Shown here in pieces: positions 9,135-15,706 of a DNA stretch of 33,475 bases (position 1 is its first letter; the number at the start of each line of letters is the position of its first letter). A program made the position numbers and the translations under genes. The stretch spans positions 1-33,475 of the forward strand of contig NZ_LZGT01000092.1 in assembly GCF_001690525.1 (NCBI RefSeq), read 5' to 3'. The DNA comes from Gilliamella sp. App6-5 (GTDB lineage Bacteria; Pseudomonadota; Gammaproteobacteria; Enterobacterales; Orbaceae). The notes under the pieces were generated by a model. The model ran no database searches, was not told where the DNA came from, and saw only the letters and a list, made by a program, of their open reading frames with translations.

Positions 9135-10864
9135 GTTCTCCTTTATTATCCGTTCAGGATTTAAGTATCGCTTTTAAATGTAGTGCACAAACGATATCAC
9201 AAGTCGTGAGTAATATCAGCTTTGATATTGATGAGCAAGAAACATTGGCACTCGTTGGTGAGTCAGGTTCAGGTAAAAGTGTTACCGCTTTGTCTATTCT
9301 GTGTTTGCTACATAAAGAGCAAGTAGTTTATCCAACTGGCGATATTTTATTTGAAGAAAACTCTTTATTATTAGCGCCAGATAAAGAACTTCGTCAGGTA
9401 CGTGGCAATCAAATTAGTATGATTTTCCAAGAACCAATGGTGTCATTGAATCCTCTACATACGGTTGAAAAACAGCTTTATGAAGTACTAGCATTACATC
9501 GAGGCATGCATCGACACAATGCACGTTGTGAGATTTTGCAATATCTTGATCGTGTGGGGATTAAAGATCCAAAAAGTAAATTATCGGCTTATCCTCATCA
9601 GCTATCAGGCGGCGAAAGGCAGCGAGTTATGATTGCTATGGCAATTTTAACCCATCCAAAATTATTGATAGCAGACGAACCCACCACTGCTTTAGATGTG
9701 TCAGTACAGGCACAAATTATTCAGTTATTAAAAGAGTTAAAAAAAGAACTGAATATGAGCATGCTATTTATTTCGCATAATCTTAGCATTGTTAAAAAAA
9801 TTGCTGATAAAGTAGCGGTGATGCAACAAGGCAAAATTGTTGAATACAATAATAAGCAGCGTATCTTTTTACGTCCAGAACATGAATATACGCAAACACT
9901 ATTAAATTCTCAGCCAAATGGTGAGCCGGTGCCACTGCCTGATACACCTGGAATACTGCTTAATGTTAACCACCTTAATGTTGAAGTTATTGCCAAAAAA
10001 CGTTTATTTTGCAGTCAAAAGAAGAAAATCGTCAATAATACTGGCTTTACCGTGCATCAAGGCGAAACAGTTGGAATTGTTGGTGAGTCAGGGGCGGGCA
10101 AAAGTACCATTGCTTTAGCTATTTTACGTTTGATTAAATCGCAAGGTAACATTGTATTTGACAGCCATCCGATACAAAATCTAAACAGCACAAAGCTGTT
10201 ACCATTTCGAAGCCGTATCCAAGTGGTGTTTCAAGATCCATTTTCATCTCTTAATCCGCGTTTTAATGTTGAACAGATTATTAGTGAAGGCTTAATCACT
10301 CACAAAAAACTGAGCCAATCAGAGCGTGAGCAAGCGGTAGTTGATATTATGCAAGAAGTTGGTCTTGATCCTGATATGCGTTATCGCTATCCAACCGAGT
10401 TTTCAGGGGGGCAACGTCAGCGAATAGCCATTGCCCGTGCCTTAATTTTGAAGCCTGAATTATTGATTTTAGATGAACCAACTTCGTCATTAGATCATAC
10501 TATTCAAAAACAAATTATTGATTTACTTAAGTCATTACAAGAAAAGTATCAGCTTAGTTATTTGTTTATCAGCCATGATTTAGCTTTGGTTTATTCTCTG
10601 TGTCATCAAGTGGTTGTTATGAAAGAGGGGAACATTATTGAGCAAGGCTCACGGGAAAAGATCTTCTATTCCCCCGAAACTGAGTATACCAAAACATTAC
10701 TCTCATTTTTAGATAAACCACCTCGTAAAATAAATAAAACATTGATACACGCAGCTAAAGTTGAAAAAACAGAAAAATTTGCTCATAAAGATGATACTCA
10801 GCAAGCGCAACAGCAAGACAAAAAGGTCAATTGGGAAGAAGCCCTGTTAATGCGCAAAAAATAA
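9131..10864 (+). CDS. yejF: YejF, tandem ABC ATPase of the Yej importer
   Basis: ATP-hydrolysing subunit with two fused nucleotide-binding domains. Domain 1 has Walker A GESGSGKS (43-50), signature LSGGERQR and Walker B LLIADEP. Domain 2 has Walker A GESGAGKS (near 318-325), signature FSGGQRQR and Walker B LLILDEP. Both switch histidines (FISHN, FISHD) are present, so both sites look competent. At 577 residues it is about 50 longer than E. coli YejF. The extra part is a charged, Lys/Gln-rich tail (from about residue 530) ending in [12 protein letters not shown]. Last gene of the yej operon; a 14-bp inverted repeat follows 19 bases after the stop. Confidence 0.95.
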   Translation: MSSPLLSVQDLSIAFKCSAQTISQVVSNISFDIDEQETLALVGESGSGKSVTALSILCLLHKEQVVYPTGDILFEENSLLLAPDKELRQVRGNQISMIFQEPMVSLNPLHTVEKQLYEVLALHRGMHRHNARCEILQYLDRVGIKDPKSKLSAYPHQLSGGERQRVMIAMAILTHPKLLIADEPTTALDVSVQAQIIQLLKELKKELNMSMLFISHNLSIVKKIADKVAVMQQGKIVEYNNKQRIFLRPEHEYTQTLLNSQPNGEPVPLPDTPGILLNVNHLNVEVIAKKRLFCSQKKKIVNNTGFTVHQGETVGIVGESGAGKSTIALAILRLIKSQGNIVFDSHPIQNLNSTKLLPFRSRIQVVFQDPFSSLNPRFNVEQIISEGLITHKKLSQSEREQAVVDIMQEVGLDPDMRYRYPTEFSGGQRQRIAIARALILKPELLILDEPTSSLDHTIQKQIIDLLKSLQEKYQLSYLFISHDLALVYSLCHQVVVMKEGNIIEQGSREKIFYSPETEYTKTLLSFLDKPPRKINKTLIHAAKVEKTEKFAHKDDTQQAQQQDKKVNWEEALLMRKK

Positions 10865-10882
10865 ATGTGTAAAGCAATAGAT

Positions 10883-10911
10883 AACAATGGTCTATACTAT
10901 AGACCATTGTT
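10883..10911. terminator. perfect inverted repeat after yejF
   Basis: AACAATGGTCTATA and its exact complement face each other around a single central base, giving 14-bp arms. An RNA hairpin here would end in TTGTTAATAAA, a poor T-tract. It may be a terminator or a dimeric operator for the gene at 10949. Confidence 0.45.
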
Positions 10912-10948
10912 AATAAATCATATATCAATCTAGTTAACAGGTTTCATT

Positions 10949-11812
10949 ATGCAAAAACGAATACTTCCTTTTTTATTAACACCCTGTTTATCGCTCATTT
11001 CAATAAATGCGATGGCGGTAACCTGTAGTGATGATCCAAACCAAAATATCGTTGAGGCAAATAACTATATTTTTCAAATCCTCGATTATATTGATTCACC
11101 TGTAAAAGGTATAAAGCAAGAGATTCGGACTTCAACCACCAAATTGGGTACTGATGCGAATAGTTCGTTAGCTAAGCACACGCTAGAATATGATCCCGAT
11201 GGGCTTATCATACAAAGTCATTATGATCTTTATTCAGATAAAAACTTTCGAATTTATTCTGAACACTTACAAAAAAATAAATCTGGTTGGGAAAATATTA
11301 TTGAGGATGTAGAAGATAAAACCAATAGCATCATCCAATTTAATACTGATGAACAAGGTAAAATTGTCGTATCACAGCAGACTAAAAAAGCTATCGATTT
11401 TGTTTTTTTCGAAACCGATAATTACGTATACGATAGTAATCACTGTCTTATCAATAAAAATGTACAATGGCAGCTTAAAGAAATTGATGAAAATGGCAAA
11501 TATACCGGAGCAGAGCAAAAAGGGGCTTCAATCTATACGTTTGGATACCAAGAGCAACGGCTTACTAAAGTGTCGTACCAATTTAGTAACAATATGACAA
11601 ACGAAAGTGACTTTTCGTATCAATATGATAACGATCATCATCGATTAACTACCATTGAATCTTCTTACTTATCATCAGGAAAAGAAGTTTCACATTATTT
11701 AACTAAATTTTTAACGTTTAATGAAAAAAATGATTGGCTTACGGCAAGTAAAGTTAAAAATAATCAAGAGAATAAACAAACGAATATTATCCGCGAACTC
11801 ACATATTATTAG
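10949..11812 (+). CDS. exported protein of unknown function
   Basis: A 287-residue protein with a clear Sec signal peptide (MQKRILPFLLTPCLSLIS, cleavage likely after NAMA) and AGG 10 bases before the start. The mature protein is rich in Tyr, Asn and Lys. It contains short beta-type repeats such as YDPDGLIIQSHYDLYSD, FGYQEQRLTKVSYQFSN and YQYDNDHHRLTTIESSY, which resemble the spacing of YD/RHS-type strands without being a recognised RHS protein. Two cysteines (in VTCSDD and NHCLI) may form a disulfide. I do not recognise the family. It is a single-gene unit between two hairpins, probably periplasmic or surface-located. Confidence 0.6.
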   Translation: MQKRILPFLLTPCLSLISINAMAVTCSDDPNQNIVEANNYIFQILDYIDSPVKGIKQEIRTSTTKLGTDANSSLAKHTLEYDPDGLIIQSHYDLYSDKNFRIYSEHLQKNKSGWENIIEDVEDKTNSIIQFNTDEQGKIVVSQQTKKAIDFVFFETDNYVYDSNHCLINKNVQWQLKEIDENGKYTGAEQKGASIYTFGYQEQRLTKVSYQFSNNMTNESDFSYQYDNDHHRLTTIESSYLSSGKEVSHYLTKFLTFNEKNDWLTASKVKNNQENKQTNIIRELTYY

Positions 11813-11820
11813 TTTTTGAA

Positions 11821-11861
11821 AATATAAAAAGCGTTATTTTGTTTATGACGCTTTTTATATT
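11821..11861. terminator. bidirectional terminator between convergent genes
   Basis: AATATAAAAAGCGT and ACGCTTTTTATATT form a perfect 14-bp stem with a 13-base loop. The A- and T-rich flanks give T-tracts on both strands, as expected between the plus-strand exported protein gene and minus-strand frdD. Confidence 0.8.
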
Positions 11862-11881
11862 CCTATAACCAAAAATGCCAG

Positions 11882-12238
11882 CTATACCCGAATAAACAAT
11901 ATATAAATAGCATGTATTGTCCATGCTAACGCTAAGCCAAAAGTCAGTAATTTTTCGCGTTTTGGATAGATTTTATGCTCGTGCAAAAGCGTTAAAATTT
12001 GTTGTAATCCACACCAGATAGGTAATGAAATCATCAAAAATAAAAACAATTTACCCATTTCAGTATTGGCTATTTTTAGAATATGAGAACGTGTTGCTGC
12101 GTCACCAAAAGGAATGATAAATGTGATAATCGCCAGTACAATGGGTAAAAAAACAGCTGCCCATGTGCCACCTAAAGCAAATAACCCCTTTGCGATTTTT
12201 CCATGAGACCTTTTAGCTTGCATTTGTTGATTTTTCAT
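11882..12238 (-). CDS. frdD: FrdD, fumarate reductase membrane anchor
   Basis: A 118-residue protein with three membrane segments (about 18-42, 62-82 and 97-116). It follows E. coli FrdD closely in FALGGTWAAVFLPIVLAI, MGKLFLFLMISLPIWCGL and LLHEHKIYP. In E. coli, FrdC and FrdD anchor the FrdAB catalytic dimer to the inner membrane and carry the menaquinol sites for anaerobic fumarate respiration. It starts 14 bases after frdC and ends in the shared terminator. No frdA or frdB is next to it, so it must work with catalytic subunits encoded elsewhere or be a leftover. Confidence 0.88.
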   Translation of the reverse strand: MKNQQMQAKRSHGKIAKGLFALGGTWAAVFLPIVLAIITFIIPFGDAATRSHILKIANTEMGKLFLFLMISLPIWCGLQQILTLLHEHKIYPKREKLLTFGLALAWTIHAIYILFIRV

Positions 12239-12252
12239 TGATTAAAGACCAC

Positions 12253-12648
12253 TTATTTTAATATAAATAATAATAAACAAACTGAAACAAAAATGGTTAC
12301 CAGCCATAACCCTACAATGAATAAATAAGATTTTGTTTTTTTATCAGTATGGTATGAAAATATCGTTTTAGGCACTGAATTGAACCAACTTATTGAATGG
12401 AAAACGCTAACCAATAACGCAATACAATTAAGCACCACAACAAAAGGACTACGCAAAAAGAAGATAAAACGGTAAAACTCATCTTGTCCAATGGCATTTG
12501 TGTACATACAAACAACACCATACATTAACACTAAGCTTATCCAAATCATTGAAAAAGGGACTAACTTATTCATTATAGCAATTATAAAAGGGGGCTTTGC
12601 ATCAGTTTGAACAGCAGCAAGACGATTATTGTTATTTTGTTGATTCAT
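12253..12648 (-). CDS. frdC: FrdC, fumarate reductase membrane anchor
   Basis: 131 residues, three membrane segments (about 25-49, 64-88, 108-130). It resembles E. coli FrdC in FLRSPFVVVLNCIALLVSVFHSISWFNSVPK, including the conserved His of the quinone region. The N-terminal 20 residues are polar and differ from E. coli. In an ungapped comparison by eye, the quinol-site Glu29 of E. coli falls on a Lys here (IMNKLVPF), which would be unusual if the alignment holds. AGAGAG lies 6 bases before the start. It is the first gene of a two-gene frdCD unit; the usual frdAB are missing upstream, where the cas regulatory region begins. Confidence 0.85.
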   Translation of the reverse strand: MNQQNNNNRLAAVQTDAKPPFIIAIMNKLVPFSMIWISLVLMYGVVCMYTNAIGQDEFYRFIFFLRSPFVVVLNCIALLVSVFHSISWFNSVPKTIFSYHTDKKTKSYLFIVGLWLVTIFVSVCLLLFILK

Positions 12649-12943
12649 AAATCTCTCTAGGTTGCATTATATTTGTAATGATTTGCTAGGGTTAATATTT
12701 ATTTCGTTATTATAATGGTTAACCAGTACTATGTCGCTCATTTATGGCTGGTTATGATATAGGCTTTTGTTAATATAATGCTTCGCATAATGTGCCTCGA
12801 AGAACTTTAACTATCAAGTTTTAAATAGAGTCTATTTCGTGAAATTATTTTTATATTTTGAAAAAAAGATTAAATGAGGATCTCATTTTTGACAATAAAT
12901 AGTAGCCAAAAATAAAAAGTTTTGTTTAACTAGTACACTTAGA

Positions 12944-13037
12944 AGAAAAACCCCACTAGATGTGGGGAACTTGATATAATTATTACTTACGGATGGTTTA
13001 TCCCTATTAAGATAAGGAACTAGCATAAATAATGTTT
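12944..13037 (-). ncRNA. CreA/CreR-like degenerate crRNA (mini-CRISPR with self-target)
   Basis: Read on the minus strand. A promoter at 13072-13044 predicts a start near 13037. A degenerate repeat at 13022-12994 matches the array repeat at 19 of 29 positions. It keeps GTTCC, a pairable 6-bp hairpin (CCTTAT/ATAGGG) and the handle ATAAACCA (7 of 8 to ATAAACCG). A 21-base spacer-like segment (12993-12973) begins TCCGTAAGTAATAAT. Then GTTCCCC opens a second repeat-like element (12972-12944), whose hairpin CCCCAC/GTGGGG is followed by TTTTTCTT and so also forms a rho-independent terminator. The first 15 spacer bases match 13102-13088 with one mismatch at position 6 and an AAG PAM. Known CreA and CreR RNAs have this architecture and guide Cascade to promoters without cleavage. 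Expression and function are inferred. Confidence 0.78.
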
Positions 13038-13043
13038 TATTTT

Positions 13044-13072
13044 ATCATAAAAGAAATGTTTATTTCAGTGAA
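13044..13072 (-). promoter_or_regulatory. predicted promoter of the degenerate crRNA
   Basis: On the minus strand a -35 TTCACT (13072-13067) and a -10 TATGAT (13049-13044) are separated by 17 bases. The predicted start is about 15 bases before the degenerate repeat. Confidence 0.6.
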
Positions 13073-13087
13073 ATATTAAAGTTTGAC

Positions 13088-13105
13088 ATTATTACTAACG
13101 GACTT
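13088..13105 (-). promoter_or_regulatory. predicted Cascade target site (protospacer plus AAG PAM)
   Basis: On the minus strand AAG (13105-13103) precedes TCCGTTAGTAATAAT (13102-13088). This matches the first 15 bases of the mini-CRISPR spacer at 14 positions. The mismatch is at spacer position 6, one of the every-sixth positions that Cascade does not pair. Pairing stops after base 15, which should allow binding but not Cas3 cleavage. The site overlaps the last base of a TTGACA at 13083-13088 and lies just upstream of the predicted plus-strand promoter. Confidence 0.75.
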
Positions 13106-13111
13106 TTGTTT

Positions 13112-13140
13112 TTTTGTTGTCTTATCCGTTTTGTTATGCT
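13112..13140 (+). promoter_or_regulatory. predicted extended -10 promoter in front of the cas operon
   Basis: TGTTATGCT (13132-13140) is an extended -10 (TGn-TATGCT); the -35 at 13112-13117 (TTTTGT) is poor. The predicted start near 13147 would transcribe the folded element, the 58-aa ORF and casA onward. A better -35, TTGACA at 13083-13088, has no good -10 at 16-18 bases. A Cascade complex on 13088-13105 with its PAM on the right would crowd this -35. Confidence 0.5.
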
Positions 13141-13141
13141 A

Positions 13142-13240
13142 AATTGAGAATGGCTAGAACAATCTAGCTTTTAGCATTGTATGTAATAGCCATAGGAATG
13201 AGAGCCCTCGATTATACATACATTGCTAAAATTCTCAATT
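13142..13240 (+). ncRNA. strongly folded leader RNA element
   Basis: Outer arms AATTGAGAAT (13142-13151) and ATTCTCAATT (13231-13240) are perfect complements. Inside, GCTAGA/TCTAGC (13153-13158/13163-13168) forms a 6-bp hairpin with loop ACAA. A longer inner stem pairs 13170-13185 with 13215-13230 as 7 bp, one T-T mismatch and 8 bp, around a loop of about 29 bases. The whole is a branched ~100-nt fold directly downstream of the predicted promoter. It could be a 5' regulatory leader, an independent small RNA (for example a CreT-like toxin RNA), or a MITE-like inverted-repeat insertion. No target-site duplication is obvious. Confidence 0.6.
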
Positions 13241-13262
13241 ATTAATTAATAGGAGATTAACT

Positions 13263-13439
13263 TTGAAATTTATAAAGTATTTTATTCATTTACAAATAAA
13301 AAGAGCAATGCAAAAAAGTAGCCAATTTTGTAAGAAAGTTTGGGCTGTTGAAATCAAACAAAAAATAGATGGGCAAGAAACTCGATCTTATTGTTTAAGT
13401 ATTGAGATCAATAAACAAGCCTCCCGAACACTTAAATAA
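13263..13439 (+). CDS. 58-aa basic small protein ahead of the cas operon
   Basis: TTG start with AGGAG 7 bases upstream (13251-13255). It encodes 58 residues with about 13 Lys/Arg against 4 Asp/Glu, starting MKFIKYFIHLQIKRAMQK and ending NKQASRTLK. It has two cysteines and one tryptophan and no clear membrane segment, though the first 12 residues are hydrophobic and could bind membrane. I recognise no family. It lies between the folded RNA element and casA (71 bases upstream of casA) and would be transcribed from the promoter predicted to be targeted by the degenerate crRNA. It may therefore be a toxin-like cargo, a cas regulator or a leader ORF. A shorter form could start at ATG 13308. Confidence 0.55.
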   Translation: MKFIKYFIHLQIKRAMQKSSQFCKKVWAVEIKQKIDGQETRSYCLSIEINKQASRTLK

Positions 13440-13455
13440 TTTAAATTAAAGCCGA

Positions 13456-13482
13456 TAAGCGGAACAACTAACTTTCCGCTTA
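13456..13482 (+). other. hairpin between the small ORF and casA
   Basis: TAAGCGGAA and TTCCGCTTA form a perfect 9-bp stem around a 9-base loop. No T-tract follows (CATTAAAATT), so it is a weak terminator at best. An RNA processing site or partial attenuator separating the small ORF from the Cascade genes is possible. Confidence 0.5.
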
Positions 13483-13510
13483 CATTAAAATTCTAAATAA
13501 GGAGTATAGT

Positions 13511-15058
13511 TTGTCTTCTTTCTCGCTTTTAGACGAAAAATGGATTCCAGTTATCCATTTTGATGGTCATGTTAGTAAGATTAAACCTAGCCAAATCGCT
13601 GATGAAACTATTTCCGATTTAGCCTATTTTAGATCTGATTTTCAAGGTGCTGCTTACCAGTTTCTTATTGGCTTATTGCAAACCACTTTTTCTCCAGAAG
13701 ATAATGATGAGTGGATTGACTATTGGGATGATGGCATTTCGCAATCTGATTTAGATGAAGCATTTGACCAAGTTAAATCGGCTATGCAATTTGGCGCAAA
13801 TAAACCTGCCTTTATGCAAGATTTCACGAAATTAGATGGCAATGCTTTACCAATATCGGGTTTATTAGTTGAAGCACCAGGTGAAAACGCATTAAAGAAA
13901 AACACCGACCACTTTATCAAACGTGATTTTGTCAAGGCAATTTGCCCACATTGTGCAGCAATGGCACTATTTACTTTACAAACTAATGCACCCTCAGGCG
14001 GTCAAGGACATCGAGTGAGTTTACGTGGTGGTGGACCGATAACAACTTTGATTATGCCTGAACTGAATCAACCAACACCATTATGGAAAAAATTGTGGTT
14101 AAACGTAATACCACTAGATGATGATAAACCACGCCAATATGATGAATCTGTTTTTCCATGGCTCAATACTACCAAAACCAGTGAACCACCGAAGAATCTC
14201 AGTTTACTTCCTGAGCAAGCTAATTATTGCCAAGCTTTTTGGGGAATGCCACGACGAATTGAACTTGATTTTGAACAGACCCAGCAAGGGAAATGTGATC
14301 TGTGTGGCGAAACCTCGTCACAATTAATTACCCAATATCAAACAAAAAATTACGGTATTCAATATCAACATTGGCGACATCCTTTAACGCCATACCGAAT
14401 CGATAACAAAACGGGCGAACCGTTAGCCATTAAAGGTCAACCTGGCGGTTTAGTTTATCGCGATTGGCTTGGTATGGTAACAAAGCATGATAATGTTGAA
14501 GCCGCAAAAGTGACCATCATCAATGAAGTACGTAGGCTAAAAGGCGACAAAAAATACCGCTTATGGTGCTTTGGTTATGATTTTGACAATATGAAAGCAC
14601 GTTGCTGGTATGAACATACTTTCCCTGTATATCCTGCTTTAGCCGATCCTGACAGTGATATAGAAGAGCTTATTGCACTGGCATTAGAATTAAGTAAAGA
14701 GACTTTGTCAATACTACGTAAAGCTATGGCAACAATCAATAAACAATCAAGTGTATTAGATATTGCGTATTGGAAAGAAACAGAACCGGCATTTTATCAA
14801 TTTGTAAAACAAATTATTGATCAAAAAGATAATCCAGATGGTCGATTCCATTTGTTATCAAATTGGGCAAATACTTTACGAAATTATATCACTCAAATCT
14901 ATGATAAAGCAGCGTTTGCTAACCCTGATGAAAAGTTTATTGCATCTGCTAACCGTGATAAAAAGTGGGTTGCATCCAAAAAAATCAGTGCTAGAGAAAA
15001 GTTACTTATTGATTTTAATAAACTTAAATATATCAAAAAGATAAAAAATACCAAATAG
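13511..15058 (+). CDS. casA: Cse1/CasA (Cas8e), large subunit of Cascade
   Basis: The 515-residue large subunit of type I-E Cascade, which reads the PAM and recruits Cas3. The N-terminus SFSLLDEKWIPVIHFDG is the family hallmark (LLD..WIPV). GGQGHRVSLRGGGPITTL and YRDWLGMV match conserved Cse1 segments. Two CxxC pairs (CPHC and CDLC) form the expected zinc site. The start is TTG at 13511, with AAGGAG 8 bases upstream; no ATG gives the full N-terminus. The length is close to the 502 residues of E. coli. It is the first gene of casABCDE-cas1-cas2, with 25 bases to casB. The protein looks intact. Confidence 0.96.
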   Translation: MSSFSLLDEKWIPVIHFDGHVSKIKPSQIADETISDLAYFRSDFQGAAYQFLIGLLQTTFSPEDNDEWIDYWDDGISQSDLDEAFDQVKSAMQFGANKPAFMQDFTKLDGNALPISGLLVEAPGENALKKNTDHFIKRDFVKAICPHCAAMALFTLQTNAPSGGQGHRVSLRGGGPITTLIMPELNQPTPLWKKLWLNVIPLDDDKPRQYDESVFPWLNTTKTSEPPKNLSLLPEQANYCQAFWGMPRRIELDFEQTQQGKCDLCGETSSQLITQYQTKNYGIQYQHWRHPLTPYRIDNKTGEPLAIKGQPGGLVYRDWLGMVTKHDNVEAAKVTIINEVRRLKGDKKYRLWCFGYDFDNMKARCWYEHTFPVYPALADPDSDIEELIALALELSKETLSILRKAMATINKQSSVLDIAYWKETEPAFYQFVKQIIDQKDNPDGRFHLLSNWANTLRNYITQIYDKAAFANPDEKFIASANRDKKWVASKKISAREKLLIDFNKLKYIKKIKNTK

Positions 15059-15083
15059 CCTTGTTTGTGGATAGGGAGAAAAT

Positions 15084-15701
15084 ATGTCAAACAATCTTAT
15101 GAAAAAGACAATTATATTAAATGAAAGCCACAAAAAATGTATTAATGAATGGTTTTCAATGCTGCAACAAAGGTTATATCCTTTTAATGGAGGCACCCAT
15201 AATGGGCGAAAATTACGAGCTGAACTACGTCGAGCGACATTACCTTTTGGGGTTATGTTATATGAAGGGTATTTTTGTTTAGCCAACGCACTATTTAATG
15301 ATACTCACCGATTAACCCCAACCCCTGTTCATCAGCAGGCATTAGCAATATTTGTTGCGGTTGCCGCTTTTGCGAGTGCTAATAATGAGAAAGCCCCTTT
15401 TGCTGCACAATTAAGCGAAAAGGTAAAAGGCGGAGAGCGTAATATTATGTCTCCTTTACGTTTTGAGCAATTACAAGCCAGTGAAACACCTGAAGAGTTT
15501 TGTCGACGATTAATTCGTGCCATCAAATTACGTGGTGAACTGGGTGTAAACCTTTTTTCACTTGCTGATGGCATCTTTTTGTGGGTGCAAGAGCAGCATA
15601 ATCGAGCACAAAATTTATCTCCAGAAATCAATCTATTTGAACGCCTTTCAGTTCGTTGGGCGATGGATTACTATTCGACTAAAAAATTACCAAAGGAATA
15701 A
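15084..15701 (+). CDS. casB: Cse2/CasB, small subunit of Cascade
   Basis: 205 residues; the Cse2 dimer lies along the Cascade belly and stabilises the non-target strand in the R-loop. The conserved Cse2 core ERNIMSPLRFEQLQA, EEFCRRLIRAIKLRGE and VNLFSLADGIFLW is present from about residue 112 to the C-terminus. It is about 45 residues longer than E. coli CasB, mostly in the N-terminal half. AGGGAG lies 7 bases before the ATG. Five bases separate it from cas7. Confidence 0.93.
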   Translation: MSNNLMKKTIILNESHKKCINEWFSMLQQRLYPFNGGTHNGRKLRAELRRATLPFGVMLYEGYFCLANALFNDTHRLTPTPVHQQALAIFVAVAAFASANNEKAPFAAQLSEKVKGGERNIMSPLRFEQLQASETPEEFCRRLIRAIKLRGELGVNLFSLADGIFLWVQEQHNRAQNLSPEINLFERLSVRWAMDYYSTKKLPKE

Positions 15702-15706
15702 TAACA

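Noticed and set aside
12716-12725. TGGTTAACCA palindrome upstream of frdC as an FNR-type site.
   Set aside because: It does not match the FNR consensus TTGAT-N4-ATCAA; a short palindrome alone is not evidence.
13083-13111. TTGACA at 13083-13088 as the -35 of a strong promoter.
   Set aside because: No -10-like hexamer lies 16-18 bases downstream; the extended -10 at 13132-13140 is the better promoter call, though it lacks a good -35.
13142-13240. Retron msr-msd-like RNA, suggested by the long outer and inner stems.
   Set aside because: No reverse transcriptase gene is present nearby and no conserved priming guanosine context is visible.
13141-13245. MITE or other inverted-repeat mobile element in front of casA.
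   Set aside because: No clear target-site duplication flanks the arms, and no second copy is seen in the window. It is kept only as an alternative for the folded element.
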